A stretch of 64,000 nucleotides of DNA from Petunia secreta (taxonomy: Eukaryota; Streptophyta; Magnoliopsida; Solanales; Solanaceae), in the NCBI GenBank assembly GCA_029990175.1, contig JARKIP010000033.1, positions 20,629,001 to 20,693,000 on the forward strand, in the 5' to 3' direction. Position 1 is the stretch's first letter. Each line of letters begins with the position of its first letter. The notes below the pieces were generated by a model, which saw only the letters and a program-made list of their open reading frames with translations, ran no database searches and was not told the origin of the DNA. Of this stretch, positions 22,210 through 35,200 are shown piece by piece. The translations under genes were made by a program, and so were the position numbers.

Positions 22210-23559
22210 CTATGCTCCAGCTAGCTGCCCCATTTGTGTCTCAAGATCTTTCTGAGCATTGCTCAAATCTTTTATTGTTTGTGCCTGAGCTGCTGAATCA
22301 TCCATGAGTTTTTGCGGCCCTGCAAGAATTTTCCTAAGCATATCCTCAACTGAATTTGACTGATGTGGCTGAGTCTGCGACTGCGACTGCGACCCCTGCT
22401 GTGGTGCATTTTGAAGATTATTTTGGGGTCTCTCATTGCCTTGTAGCTGCTCATGGTTATCCCTCCAACAAAAATTTGGGTGATTACGCCAATTGGTGTT
22501 ATAGCTATTACCATATTGATTGCGATTCTGACCCTGTGACCTGTTCTGATTACCCACATAATACACTGACTCTGGATTAGATGGACAGACGTCAGTGGCA
22601 TGATCCTCTCCACAAACCTCACAAAAGACTTGAAGTTGTTGCACTGGAGCTGCTGGTTGTTGAGTCTGCGGCAGAGCTAGCTTGCTGATTTGATTGGAAA
22701 TAGCATCCATTTTCGCCCTCAGCTCTGGAACTGCATCTAATTGAAGTACCCCAGCAAATCTGTGCAGTAGCTCTACCAACTCCCTGCCAATCAGGATTGC
22801 TCTGCGAAAACTTGTCAAGTAAATCATAGATCTGGTCAAAATTTAAGGCCAGTACTTAGCCTCCTGCAGCAGCATCTACCACGATCTTAGTATGCGCATT
22901 CAACCCCTCAACAAAAGTATGTGCAATCACCTCATTGGATTGGTTGTGGTGTGGAAAATCTCTCAATAAAGCTTTAAATCGCTCCCAGGCTGAATACAAA
23001 GACTCTCCTTCTATCTGTCTGAAGGACATAATTTCACTCCTCAGCCGGACTGTCTTGGCATATGGGTAAAATTTAGCCAAGAACTTCTTAGCCAAATCCT
23101 CCCAAGTAGTGATAGACCCAGGCTTTTCAGCCTTTAACCACTTCCTTGCTGCCCCAATCAGTGAAAACGGGAACAACGTCAAGCGAACATAATCAGTAGG
23201 AACTTCCGATGGTGTATAAGTATCACTGATCTCCAGGAAATTCCGAATGAGTTGTTGCGGATCTTCATGAAGTAATCCAGCATATTGCCCAGTCACATGC
23301 AGCAACTGAATCATGCTGGGCTTAATTTCAAAGTGCCCGGTGATAGTGGGCTTCACAATACTAGAGCTACTCCCCCCAGGCTGGGAAGAGCAACATCTCG
23401 CACTGCTACTGCTCGTTCTTCTGCCATTTCAGTGGGTAAGGAAGCAAGTACAATTGCTAGTGCTTTTCGGTCTCTCGCTTCTCTTCTCACCCTTCTCAAG
23501 GTCCTTTCAGGCTCGGGATCAAAAGGTGCGAGTGGTTCGTCCTTTCTATTCCTTTGCAT
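22210..23559 (-). pseudogene. Gag of Athila element C, frameshifted
   Basis: N-terminal piece 23353-23559 starts MQRNRKDEPLAPFDPEPERT. The capsid piece 22856-23356 (EDPQQLIRNFLEISDTY...LTLFPFSLIGAARKWL...WEDLAKKFLAKFYP) is the typical Athila retrotransposon gag domain. The C-terminal piece 22210-22839 holds a zinc knuckle (CEVCGEDHATDVC) and Gln/Asn/Ser-rich sequence. Frame changes lie near 23355 and 22850. The first Met at 23559 fits the position about 120 bases inside the LTR. Confidence 0.85.
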
Positions 23560-23657
23560 GCAAAACCTGTTGCCTGAAACAGCACAAGAAACTCAACAAA
23601 AAATAAACCTGAATAGATAATAAGTAATCGTTCAAAAAGAAATCAGTCAATAATTAG

Positions 23658-23675
23658 TCCCCGGCAACGGCGCCA
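23658..23675 (-). promoter_or_regulatory. Primer-binding site of element C
   Basis: TGGCGCCGTTGCCGGGGA on the minus strand, the standard tRNA-Asp-type site of Athila elements, six bases from the LTR end at 23682. Confidence 0.9.
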
Positions 23676-23681
23676 AAAACT

Positions 23682-24960
23682 TGTTGCTCCCAACGCACAC
23701 GCAAGTATACGTGGTCGACAAGTAATAAAATGATAAGTAGAGTATCGTTCCCACGAGGACTATTCAGACTGACGCTTAACAAACAATTTCTAACAACTAT
23801 TCAGGGATCTTTTCCAATAGTGAGAGTTTTAGTAACTAAAGAGCAGTAATTAAAATGATGGAAATTCAGTCAAATAATAGAGCAAACGTTGGTTGTAAAC
23901 AATATTAAGGAGACGGTCCAGGGTCAGAGTTACGAACAATCCAGTTGAGTTTTCCAATTGATTCCACTTCTTGAATCCCGGATTACTAACTAACAGAGTA
24001 AATGTACCCGTGAAAACCTTTCGATTCTTCACAGTCTATGCAGGCTACTTCAATCCCTATATGTCTATGGGTTGAATCACGTGCACGCATTAACGAATTT
24101 TATAATTAGTTAAGCTAGGCGAGCAAGTATATGTCTATCCTACTCACAAATTGGTTCCCCGATGCCCGAGTTCACAAACTAGCCCTACTCTTTCTTATTG
24201 CGTTAATAAATTCCCTCTTTCGAGTTCAATCTAAAAACCATAGATAATGCATAATTATCGAGCTCTAATAATTAAGCAAGTGAAATCAAGAAAGAATAAG
24301 TAACCCATTATGGAGATTCAATTAATGGGAATCAATCTTCAAACATCAACTTTCATGAAATACTCTAACCCTAGAACGTAAGATTTAGCCACGCATATTC
24401 ATAATCACAAGGCAATGAATTGATGAAATAATGATGTAAATGATTTAATAGATGAAAGAATAGGAATTAAACCCTTGTTCAATGAAGTATGGTGCTCTCA
24501 ATTGCTCTAAAGTCTGAACTCCTATCAAAAACTAAGTAAAAGAGTATTTATAGGGTTTACAAAGGCCTAGTAATAAGTTACACCTAAGCCTAGACGAAAT
24601 AGGAAGTCCAAAAACGCTCCAGGGGCGCTGTAGCTGGCGCCCCGCGCCCCCGAACGCGCTGATACGAGCAGAACCCGTCGAAATTCGGGCACCTTGGCCA
24701 CGCCCCGCGCTGAGAAAAGTGCCAGAAGGCTGGCGCCTTAGCTGGCGCGGCGCGCCACATACCGCGCCAGGCATATTTTGCCTTGCCTTGCTCCGCAGCT
24801 CGCGTTGTGTCATGCCTTCGTGTGCTCGATCCAATCCTCAATCAAAATCCAATCTTTTCTTGCTCGATCATGCTTTTTAAAGCTCCAATTGCACTTCATA
24901 ATGACCTACACACATACGACACAATATCAGTGCAAAATCACATTCATTAACTAGAAAACG
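23682..24960 (-). repeat. 5' LTR of element C, outer 60 bp missing
   Basis: Homologous to 12501-13982 but with one copy of the 141-bp unit. Similarity ends abruptly after CTAGAAAACG at about 24960, whereas the complete LTR continues for about 62 bases. The following DNA is unrelated to element B, so a deletion removed the LTR end together with the rest of B. Confidence 0.9.
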
Positions 24961-26248
24961 GCGCAACGCAGCTTTAATAAGTTTATCACCCCGGTAAAAC
25001 TACGTGAATAATAAAGTCTTTTGAAATATCTAATAATGAATACGAGTAAATAATAAAGTTTTTAAATATTAAAGGCCGGCTACAACATGAGGGGAAGCTT
25101 TACCATTGCTTTACAGAGATGAACTACCTTGTGAAAGAAAACATCATACGTAAGTATATTACATCTATAAAAGAATCCCCACTGGTTACGAAAAAGAAAA
25201 TCGAGTAGCTTACGCGTTGGTCCTCGTTGCACACTAGTAGCTTAGGGGTCGGTGATTATTGCACATTAGTTGGCCATTGCAAACTATAAATTTATATTAT
25301 TTAATAATTCTTAACATGTTAGTGAGTAACTCAATAAGGAATTTGGACAAATATAGCCTGCATCACTAATCCATTAACGGTAAAACTCTAACTCGTTGAC
25401 CAATCATTAACCCAATAAACCGATTTTGCAATTGAATTATCAATTTCGATTCGATTAAGATTAACTCTAGACTTTATTGACCTAGGAGAAAAGTTGCGCC
25501 TGCTGTCGAGTGGAGTATTATAGTTTTTGGCCATATTCCATGGGAAATTTACAGAAATAGGACACTTTCGGAGCCCTACCACTGTTTGGCCCCGTAAGAG
25601 AACTATTTAATCTATATTCCCATCGGTGAGAAGTCACTAGGAAACTCCTAACAAATTGCAAAACTAAGTACAGCGTTCCTTGCGGGGCTAGCGATTCTCC
25701 AGGAATTCTGGCAACTTCTGACTTTGAGTTAAATAGCTTTCTTAGGGGCCGAAAGTATTAGAGTGATGCGCCAGAATGCCATTGAGCACAAAAACTTGAT
25801 TTTCAATCGACAAGGATACATCAATAGTCATATTGTTACCAATACAGTTTGATAATCTACGTGCATAAGAAAAACACATGAAAAGTGCCTTCAATAAGGT
25901 TATATCCCCATAAAAAGCCACGGCCAAAATGTTGGACATGCAAAACATGAGGCAATCCAATGGAAATCAGATGTCAACCAGCAGTTTCTAGGCAAAATTG
26001 GTTACAGAGAACTAAAAAAATGATTAAAAAACACGTTAGGTGCACACCCTTCTTCCAACCTCGTCTTGCTCCCACAGCATAATCATTGTTCACTATACAG
26101 TTGGTCAGTTAACTTCATTGCACATCCTCATGTCATAAGGCTTATCAATAATGAGCAAACTAATTATAGGGCAATGAGTGGTCGTATGTACGAAAGAACC
26201 CCCATTTACTGCATCTGTCATCTTGCACCACATCGTATAATTGCTATG
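24961..26248. other. Spacer and 3' untranslated region side of the WD40 gene
   Basis: No independent gene is supported. The last few hundred bases before 26249 are probably the 3' UTR of the minus-strand WD40 gene. A motif GGGAAATTTACAGAAATAGGACACTTT at 25545-25571 resembles 41219-41246 and looks like the end of a transposon family. The left part (24961-25540) is AT-rich DNA that I cannot assign. Confidence 0.5.
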
Positions 26249-29200
26249 TCATTGCTTGTAATTTGAAGTGACAACCTTCCCGGATAACGATGGCTTATCC
26301 TTCAAACTAGTACTCAATAAAGAATCTGAGTTGCTTGATTGGCTTTCACAAAAGTTTGGTCTCATCCAGATCTTAATATGCCCCTCCCGGCAGACGGTAA
26401 GCACTGATTCATGATTGAATATTAAAGCAGAGAGTGGTTCGGTGTGAACACGATGAGTAACCATGGGTGATATTTTTGGAATATCTCGCATGCTTGGAGC
26501 AGGTTGCAAAGTGCCCACAGGGCATGCACTATCCCAATGTGATGACTGACTCCCAGTGCTGAAAGTTGGAGAACCACCAGGAGGACGGCGCATTGGTACT
26601 ACTATTTCATCCATTTCAAGATCCCATAGAAGTAATTGTGTGTCCTGTAAAATCATTAAGTATTGCAGAAAAGTCAAGCAAGGAGATATCAAGTAGGTGA
26701 AGAGGGGGAAAGAGAGAAGTTTTTATTTCAGTTCTATTGTTGATCAAGAAAAGAAGATACATTTCAGCACAGATAAAGTATTTGTCCTCAATAGGCACAT
26801 AAGAATCTAGTACTGATAGTGATTCATAGCCTTTGTACTTTATTTGCACAATACCTGACCAACAGAACCAAATCGGTAGACAACATTTTCATCTATGCCA
26901 TCCGAATTCGGTGCTGACCAATATGAATCAAATGCCACTCCACTTACCTATCAGACACGAGTCAAGACAATAAGGAAGACTTGAATGTCACGAGACAATA
27001 AGAAAGACTTAAACGTCACAGAAAAGAAACCGCAAGTCTCACTTTTTTTTTTGGTAAATAAAGTTAAGTCATACTAAACTGCTACAAACTCACCCAAGAA
27101 TTATGTCCCTCACCCCATGCGACTACTTTACGTTCCTCCATGCTCCAAACCTGAACTAGGTCATCTTCTCCACCAGTTAAGATGTACTTCCCATCCATAC
27201 TGCCAGTTCATGCACTCTCAGTAAAACTTCTCTATAGTTAAAACATCGATGGCAACAATTTCGGGAGTTGACCAAAAAAATAAATGTGTACAAAAGGGAA
27301 TGATCTCAAGTTTAAATGGGAAGGAAAAGCAAATTGAAGACACAGATATATCCTGTAATGGAAGAAAAAAGAAAAAACAAAATCACACACCTCCAAGCAC
27401 AACACAATAGAGCACCATAGTAGCTTTTCCCACCACATATAAGCTGTTCATTTTTGTAGTCAAATACACGCAAATAACCTGCATTTAATTAGACATCATC
27501 GGCTGAGTAAAAAATCAGAAGGATAAAAATAGAACATCAAAATGTCATCGGAAGAAAAAATACCATCCCTCCCTACAGTTGCAATATAGGCCCCATCATT
27601 TGAGATAGCAATGCTATTGATTGAACCTTGACAAATATGCCATCTAGCCATCGGATTCTGCACAAGGAAATTGAAGAATTAATTATTAAGCCAAATCATA
27701 AAAGGTCAAACCGTGAAAGGAATATCTTCAATTGCGATTCACAGATCAAATATTCTACTGCACCAGAGGTCATGCAGCCAAAAGTTATTTAGCTCAACAC
27801 AATGAGTAAGAAAACAACAAATTAAAGGACTTCCAAAATAGTGGCTCACTAAGTAATAGGAGATCAAAAGATTTCCATATTTGTTTGGAAATAGGAAGCA
27901 AATTAAAAAATCTTTTCCACCAGGAAAAGAAAAGAAAAACATGCTCGTATCATATGAAGGAAAAAGTTAATTTTGTTTTTAGAAAGATGACACACGATAC
28001 CACATTTTTTTCCTACTTGGCAAAAACTTGCCTGTTTAACGTACGAGGGAATATTCAAAAAACATGAATTCTTTTTTGTTTTATCACCTTTTATTGACTA
28101 TTATTAGCCTGCAAATTGTAACCCCAAATAAGTATACAAGGGAAAGAGAGAAGGGTGGACCAAACAGAGAGAGGTGCTAGATACAGTGATTGGAGAAGAA
28201 AGGTGCAGTAGGAATGTAAAGAATAAAAAAGTAAGTGCAAGGAAGAAACTCCATCTGGTTTGCTCCCTGCTTTATCTTTAAAATAAGGGGGGAAATAGGA
28301 GGATCACTGCACCTTTGTGAAGCCACAACAACAGTGGGCTGAGAAGGTCATCTGAACTTCCCAGTTCCCAGAGAGAACTTTGCAGAAACGGTTGGTTGGT
28401 AGTGATTTTCAAGATTGTGGCAAGGTAACCAAACTCAAGATTTGTTAAATTGGTATTGGGCCTAGATTTGTTATACCAGTGTGTGTGACTTGTTCATCTC
28501 AATGTGCCACTTAGCAGATAGAGGTAGTAATCAGGGCCAAAGGAGGAAGAGAGGAAAAAAGACAGATATTCCATCGAAAAAGAAATGAATTTGGATCAAG
28601 TAAGGAAGAAGAACGGACTATTAGCCTGTGAGGAGTAGATAGTTGTCATGTTGAAGTCTGTCAGATACAAAATCTAAACCTCATCAAATAAAAGAATGTC
28701 TTTGCTTAGAGTAGGCTAACAAAGAAGAAGCTATTAGTAAGGAGTACAGAATGGTCTAGTCACTAGCAATGTGCCCATGCGATGAGTATCACTGGCTCTT
28801 GATAAAAAATCATCTAATTGGTTAAATTTGCTGGCCTTATAAAACTTTTTTCTATAAGTAATTTGCTGGCCTTATGCTGCTGTTTTGCAGTCCTACAGCA
28901 AAGTAACAAGAGCGATGAATGTCAAAAGGGGATTCTAAACTTGTTCAAATTAAACTAAAATCAGTTAAGCTAAAAGCTATACAATCAAGTGCAACACCTA
29001 ACCTTGTCTTCCTTGCACAATCTGTTATGAATAATAGTGTTGAAATTTAAAGAAAATAAATAGGTGTAGCCTCTGGGATTCGATCAGTGTAAGCGGGGAG
29101 TAATTAGTGAACCATTAAGCTGGACACGTGGAGGGCCAAGATCTCACGGGTTTAATGAGGTCCAACGGCTTAGATGAGCTGACGGTTAAGGGAGTAGTTA

Positions 29201-32200
29201 GTATAACTAACTGGACAGGAGAGAGAAGGAGAATCATAACAGATTTGATTCCCTTTCTTCTTCCTCCTTCTCTCTGATCCTTACCCATTTCCTCTCTGTC
29301 AATCCCAACTTCTTCCCTACTCCCTCTGTTTCCTTTAGCTCTTAGCTGCAGCAGTTATCAGTTAGTTGTATAATTCAGTTGTAATTGTGTTCATCAATAA
29401 GAATTTAGTTGATTGATTGCATTGAATAAACCCTAGCCATTACATTGGTATCAGAGCCTTCGAGACTACCTGTGGGAAACAACAGTGGTGGAAGGAACAA
29501 GGATGAAATCTATGGATGAGAAATTAGCAAAGCACGATGAAGTTTTGGCTGGGATTCAAGGTACCTTAGAGCAGATAGTGGAAAAGCTTGCAATGCTTGA
29601 ACAGAATCAGATTGCAATGCCCAATGCTGAAGCCACCACCAGTAATGGGATACTTCCCACCCCAGTACAAGAAGCACAAACTCATACAGGTTTGCAATTG
29701 CTACCTCCTAAACTTGAATTCCCTAGTTTTGATGGCCAAGAACCTATCCGAAAATGTGAAAGATATTTCCAATTGTATAAGTTTGTGGATAATCAGAAAT
29801 TAGAAGTTGTTGTACTACATTTGCATGGAAGGGCAGAATCTTGGTATCATTCATTCCTGTTGAGTAATGGTATAGTGTCTTGGAGTACATTTAAGGATGA
29901 GATATGTCACAGATTTAGGGAAAATCCATTAGAAGATATTGTAGAAGAATTTTAAAACCTTAAACAAACTGGTACAATAGAGGCTTACCTAAGTAAATTT
30001 GAGGATATGAAGGCTGAGATGATAATCAGAAACCCAGCACTAAATAAAGCCCATTTCCTGTCTCACTTTATTGGGGGTCTTAAGTACCAAATCAAATATT
30101 CAGTCAAATTGTTCAAACCACAAACCTTGAAAGATGCTGTAGAACAGGCCAGGATGCAGGAAAAGGCCATTGAAGTAGCCCAAGGAAAAGAATTGACTAA
30201 AAGTCCTTACAGTGGGAAGGAGCTAGCCAGGATTCCTAGCAATATGAGAAGTGCTGATTCAGGAATGAGAAGAAACCCTACCCCAGTGTCTAAGCACAAC
30301 CCTATCAGATTGAGTCAAGAGACATATGACTATAGGAGAGCTAATCACTTGTGCTTCAAATGTGGTGAAAAGTATACACCTGGCCACCAGTGCAAGTTGA
30401 AGCAACTCCACTGTATTGTAGGTGGACAGTGGGTTGATGAACAGGAGGAAATTGATGAGTTGTATGAAGCACCAGAAGTAGAAGAAGTGTGTGATGAGGA
30501 TGTGCAGGAAGCTGTGTGTTTGAATGCATTATTGGGTAGTAACAATGGTGTAAACACAATCAAGGTGAAGGGGACAGCTAAGAAGAGAGACCTTATAATA
30601 CTCATTGACACTGGTAGTACTCATAGTTTCACAGACATTCAGACTGTTAAAGATACTGGTTGTGCAACATCTTACTGTTTTCCCATCAGAGTTACAGTTG
30701 CTGATGGGAACTATATGTTGAGTAACTCTTGTTGCGCTGGATTTTCTTGGGTAATGGAAGGCATCAAGTTTACTGATGACCTAAGAATTATTAAATTGGG
30801 AGGCTGTGACATGATTTTAGGAGCTTATTGGATGAAGAGCCACAACCCTGTGACTTTTGATTTTGTCAAGAATAAGGTTACTGTCTATCAAGCTAGAAAA
30901 AGGGTGGTGTTACATGGAATGAAGGTGAATGCAGAGCTCAGTATGATAAGTGGAAGTGCTATGGGCAAATTGCTGAGAAAAGGTCAGACCTTAATGGCAC
31001 ACCTGTTCATGGTCAGCACCACTGAAGTTGCACACAACAGTCCCTGTGAAGCTATTAAAACCTTGCTGAAAACTTATGCTGATATATTTGAGGAACCTAA
31101 GACACTACCTCCTATCAGATCTTGTGACCATGCCATTCCACTATCACTTGGTGCAGCCCCTATCAGCTTAAGACCTTATAGGTACAATCACTTCCAAAAA
31201 GATGAGATGGAGAAACAGGTCACATCTATGTTGCAGCAAGGCATAATCCAGCATAGTCAATCACCTTTTTCTTCTCCCGCATTGTTAGTCAAGAAGGATG
31301 ATACATGGAGATTTTGTGTAGATTACAGAGGCCTAAATAGCATCACAATTAAAGACAAATATCCCATTCCTATAGTAGATGATCGGTTAGATGAGCTCTA
31401 TGGGTCCACACTGTTCTCAAAAATAGATCTCAGAGCTGGTTACCACCAGATTAGAATGAAACCAGAAGATGTGTTCAAAACAGCTTTTAGAACACATATA
31501 GGCCACTATGAGTTCATGGTAATGCCCTTTGGGCTCACAAATGCACCGGCAACATTTCAGGCACTCATGAACCAAGTATTTCAACCATTTCTGAGGAAGT
31601 TTGTATTAGTATTCTTTGATGATATTCTAATATACAGCAAGACACTAGAAGACCATGTACAACATCTTGAAGCTGTATTCCAGACCTTGAGGAAGAATAC
31701 ACTGTGGGCAAAGCAATCAAAATGTTCTTTTGGGCAATCTGCAGTGGAGTACCTTGGGCATATTATATCAGCTGATGGGGTGTCAACTGAACCCACTAAA
31801 GTTCAGGCAATGTTGGACTGGCCAACACTCACAAATGTGAAGGCATTAAGGGGGTTCCTAGGCTTAACAGGTTATTACAGGAAGTATGTGGCTAATTATG
31901 GTAAGATCAGCAAGCCACTGACTGACCTTCTTAAAAAGAATGCATTTCAGTGGACTACAGAAGCTGAGTTGGCATTTGAAGCTCTTAAAAAAGCTATGGC
32001 AACAACCCCTGTGCTTGCCTTGCCTGATTTCAATCAGGAGTTCATAGTAGAAACTGATGCATGTCATACAGGAATTGGTGCAGTTCTGATGCAAGGTACT
32101 AGGCCCATTGCATACTTCAGCAAGGTATTGGCACCAAAACACTGGGGCAAATCAATTTATGAAAAGGAATACATGGCACTCTTGAATGCAGTGGACAAGT

Positions 32201-35200
32201 GGAGGCACTACCTCCAGTTCAAACATTACATCATAAGAACTGACCATCACAGTTTGAAGTTTTTACTGGAACAAAAGGTTACTTCAGCAATTCAACAAAA
32301 GGGCTTGACAAAAATGCTGGGCCTGGACTATGAGATTCATTACAAGAAGGGAGCTGAGAACAAGGTAGCAGATGCCTTGTCAAGGAAACATGATATTGAT
32401 CCAAGTACCATCTCTGAACCTGCCACAACTACCATACACATGATCACTACAAACATACCAGAATGGATGCAAGAAGTGCAGGGTAGCTATGAGACTGACA
32501 CTGTAGCTCAAGACCTGATATTAGAGCTTTCAGTAGTAAAGCAAGGGCCACAACTTTACAGTTACTCGACTGGCATTTTGAGGAAGAGGGGTAAGGTGTA
32601 TATTGGATCAACTGGTGACTTGAGGATGCAGTTGCTAAAAAACTTCCATGAATCTCTTGTTGGAGGTCATTCTGGTCAGCAAGCAACTTACAAAAGATTA
32701 TCTCAGGTTTTCTTTTGGCCTGGGATGAGAACTATGGTAAATGAATATGTTTCTACTTGTGACACTTGCCAAAGACACAAAGATGAGCATTTTCAATACC
32801 CTGGACTTTTGCAACCACTTCCTATACCTGATCAAGCTTGGAGACATATTAGTATGGATTTCATTGAAGGATTGCCCAAATCAAAAGGGAAGGAAGTGAT
32901 TCTAGTAGTGGTGGATAGGATGACTAAATATGCACACTTTATGGCATTAGCTCATCCATTCACAGCTGCAAAAGTGGCCCAGATTTTCCTTAAGAGAGTC
33001 CACACATTGCATGGATTCCCTGAGTCTATTGTGTCTGATAGGGATAAGATTTTCTTAAGCAACTTCTGGAAGGAATTGTTCAAACTAGTGGGAACTAAGC
33101 TGCTGTACAGTAGTGCTTACCACCCACAAACTGATGGGCAAACTGAAAGGGTGAATAGGTGTCTAGAGACCTATCTCAGGTGCATGACTTCTACTAGGCC
33201 TAGCCAGTGGAAATTATTGCTTTCCATGGCTGAATGGTGGTATAATTCTAACTTTCACTCCAGCCTACAATGCTCCCCTTTTGAAGCCTTATATGGGTTC
33301 TCACCTCCTCAACTATCTATGGGACCCTTACTTGAATCATTAGTGCCAGCTGCTGAAAATGTTATTGCAGTGAGACAACAAATGCAACAACTTCTTAAGG
33401 ACAATCTGACTAAAGCACAAGAAAGAATGAAGCTATTTGCTGATAGAAAGAGAACTGAGAGGGAGTTTGTGATAGGAGACATGGTGTTCTTGAAGCTGCA
33501 GCCTTACAGGCAAAATTCCTTAGCATTAAGAAGAAACCTGAAACTCAGCTCCAAGTATTATGGACCTTACAGGGTCATTGAGAAGATTGGCAAGGTGGCC
33601 TATAAGCTAGAGTTGCCTGCAACCAGTCGAGTACATCCAGTGTTCCATGTCTCACTCCTGAAGAAGAAGATAGGCCAGCGGATTGTACCTCAAACTCAAC
33701 TACCAGAAACCAATGAAGATGGCCAGTTCATAGTAAAACCTGTAGCTATTCTACAAAGACAGTTGGTGCAGTGGTTCAACCTTCCTCCTGAAGATGCAAC
33801 ATGGGAGGACTATGAATTCTTAAAGTCTCAGTTCCCTGATTTCGTTGATCATCCTTGAGGTCAAGGATAGTTTGAAGGGAAGGGGAATGTTATGAATAAT
33901 AGTGTTGAAATGTAAAGAAAATAAATAGGTGTAGCCTCTGGGATTCGATCAGTGTAAGCGGGGAGTAATCAGTAGTGAACCATTAAGCTGGACATGTGGA
34001 GGGCCAAGATCTCACGGGTTTAATGAGGTCCAACGGCTTAGATGAGCTGACGGTTAAGGGAGTAGTTAGTATAACTAACTGGACAGGAGAGAGAAGGAGA
34101 ATCATAACAGATTTGATTCCCTTTCTTCTTCCTCCTTCTCTCTGATCCTTACCCATTTCCTCTCTGTCAATCCCAACTTCTTCCCTACTCCCTCTGTTTC
34201 CTTTAGCTCTTAGCTGCAGCAGTTATCAGTTAGTTGTATAATTCAGTTGTAATTGTGTTCATCAATAAGAATTTAGTTGATTGATTGCATTGAATAAACC
34301 CTAGCCATTACACAATCTAAATCTATAACTTTACATGAATATCTGCTATGTTTGTTAGTTCCAATGACACATCAAAGAAAAGAAAATTATGTACCATTTT
34401 TCAGCCTAACAGCTTACTGCAAAAAAAGTCCAATGGCAGAAGGAGTTCAGCTGAGACTCGTGGGCAGAAGAATCCACTCAATCTAACAAATAGAAACCTT
34501 ATCATTACCCAAACTATGTTCCAGTTCTGGATTCTCCATATGTCTATATATTTGACTTCATTGGTAAAGCTAGAGAAAAGCACCAATATCCGGCCTAAAA
34601 TCGTTGTACTCAGATAACATGACCCTCTCAAATTATACATGCTTAATGGAGAAGAATAATTTAAGTGGGAAAGCTAACCACATCTCAATCCTCTACCTTC
34701 ACCCATCTTACCTTTAATGTAGACACTACCTCAAAGTAGTTTTAGCATGCTGACAACATTTACAATGCACGACATGATTGATTTGCTTCATTTCGTAAAT
34801 AAAAAATGAACTAATTTACAGCATATGACTACATTCGTTCGAAATGATAACCCCCTAAATGCTACATTATCAGAGTTTGCAATCGAACTCATGAGCTAAA
34901 ACATTATTGAACCCCCTTTGAAAGTGTAGTTCCCATATTTTATAGGATTCAAATAAAAGAAGAGAATTCACCTTTGCAAAGTGTAATTTTCAGGGAAAAG
35001 GGACCACCATTGGGTCAATACGGCTCTAAAGCTAATATTTTTTTAATAAGGATTGCAGTTTTCTCGACACTAATAACCCCACCATATCAAGAAGTATTAA
35101 CTATTGAAGGATATATATTCCCTTTATCCATCATATTAAACAAACAGAAGGAACATTTTTTCTCTTTCTGATAGCTATCCTAATTAAAAGGATTTGAAAG

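Larger units (their letters stand above)
12501..24960 (-). mobile_element. Element C: Athila-type Ty3/gypsy retrotransposon inserted in element B
   Basis: Full-size minus-strand element: 5' LTR (23682-24960, end missing), tRNA-Asp-type primer site (23658-23675), gag, protease, RT, RNase H, integrase, a long post-pol region with its own ORF (15921-17046), a polypurine tract just right of 13982, and 3' LTR (12501-13982). The large size, long post-pol region and conserved GGGAGGCAACCC block after integrase fit the Athila lineage. LTRs differ at few positions, so insertion was fairly recent, yet all coding regions carry frameshifts. Confidence 0.9.
29023..34312 (+). mobile_element. Element D: young chromovirus-like Ty3/gypsy retrotransposon in intron 6 of the WD40 gene
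   Basis: Complete element with LTRs 29023-29444 and 33888-34312, primer site TGGTATCAGAGC (29446-29457, initiator tRNA-Met type), one gag-pol frame and a polypurine tract AAGGGAAGGGGA (33875-33886). It is flanked by a perfect 5-bp target duplication CAATC (29018-29022 and 34313-34317). LTRs differ at only a few sites plus a 3-bp indel, which marks a recent insertion. It is antisense to the host gene. A chromodomain-like tail suggests a chromovirus; the clade (Reina-like) is uncertain. Confidence 0.95.

Noticed and set aside
30345..30611. Cys/Ser-rich minus-strand ORF inside element D
   Set aside because: Shadow of the gag zinc-knuckle region on the other strand.
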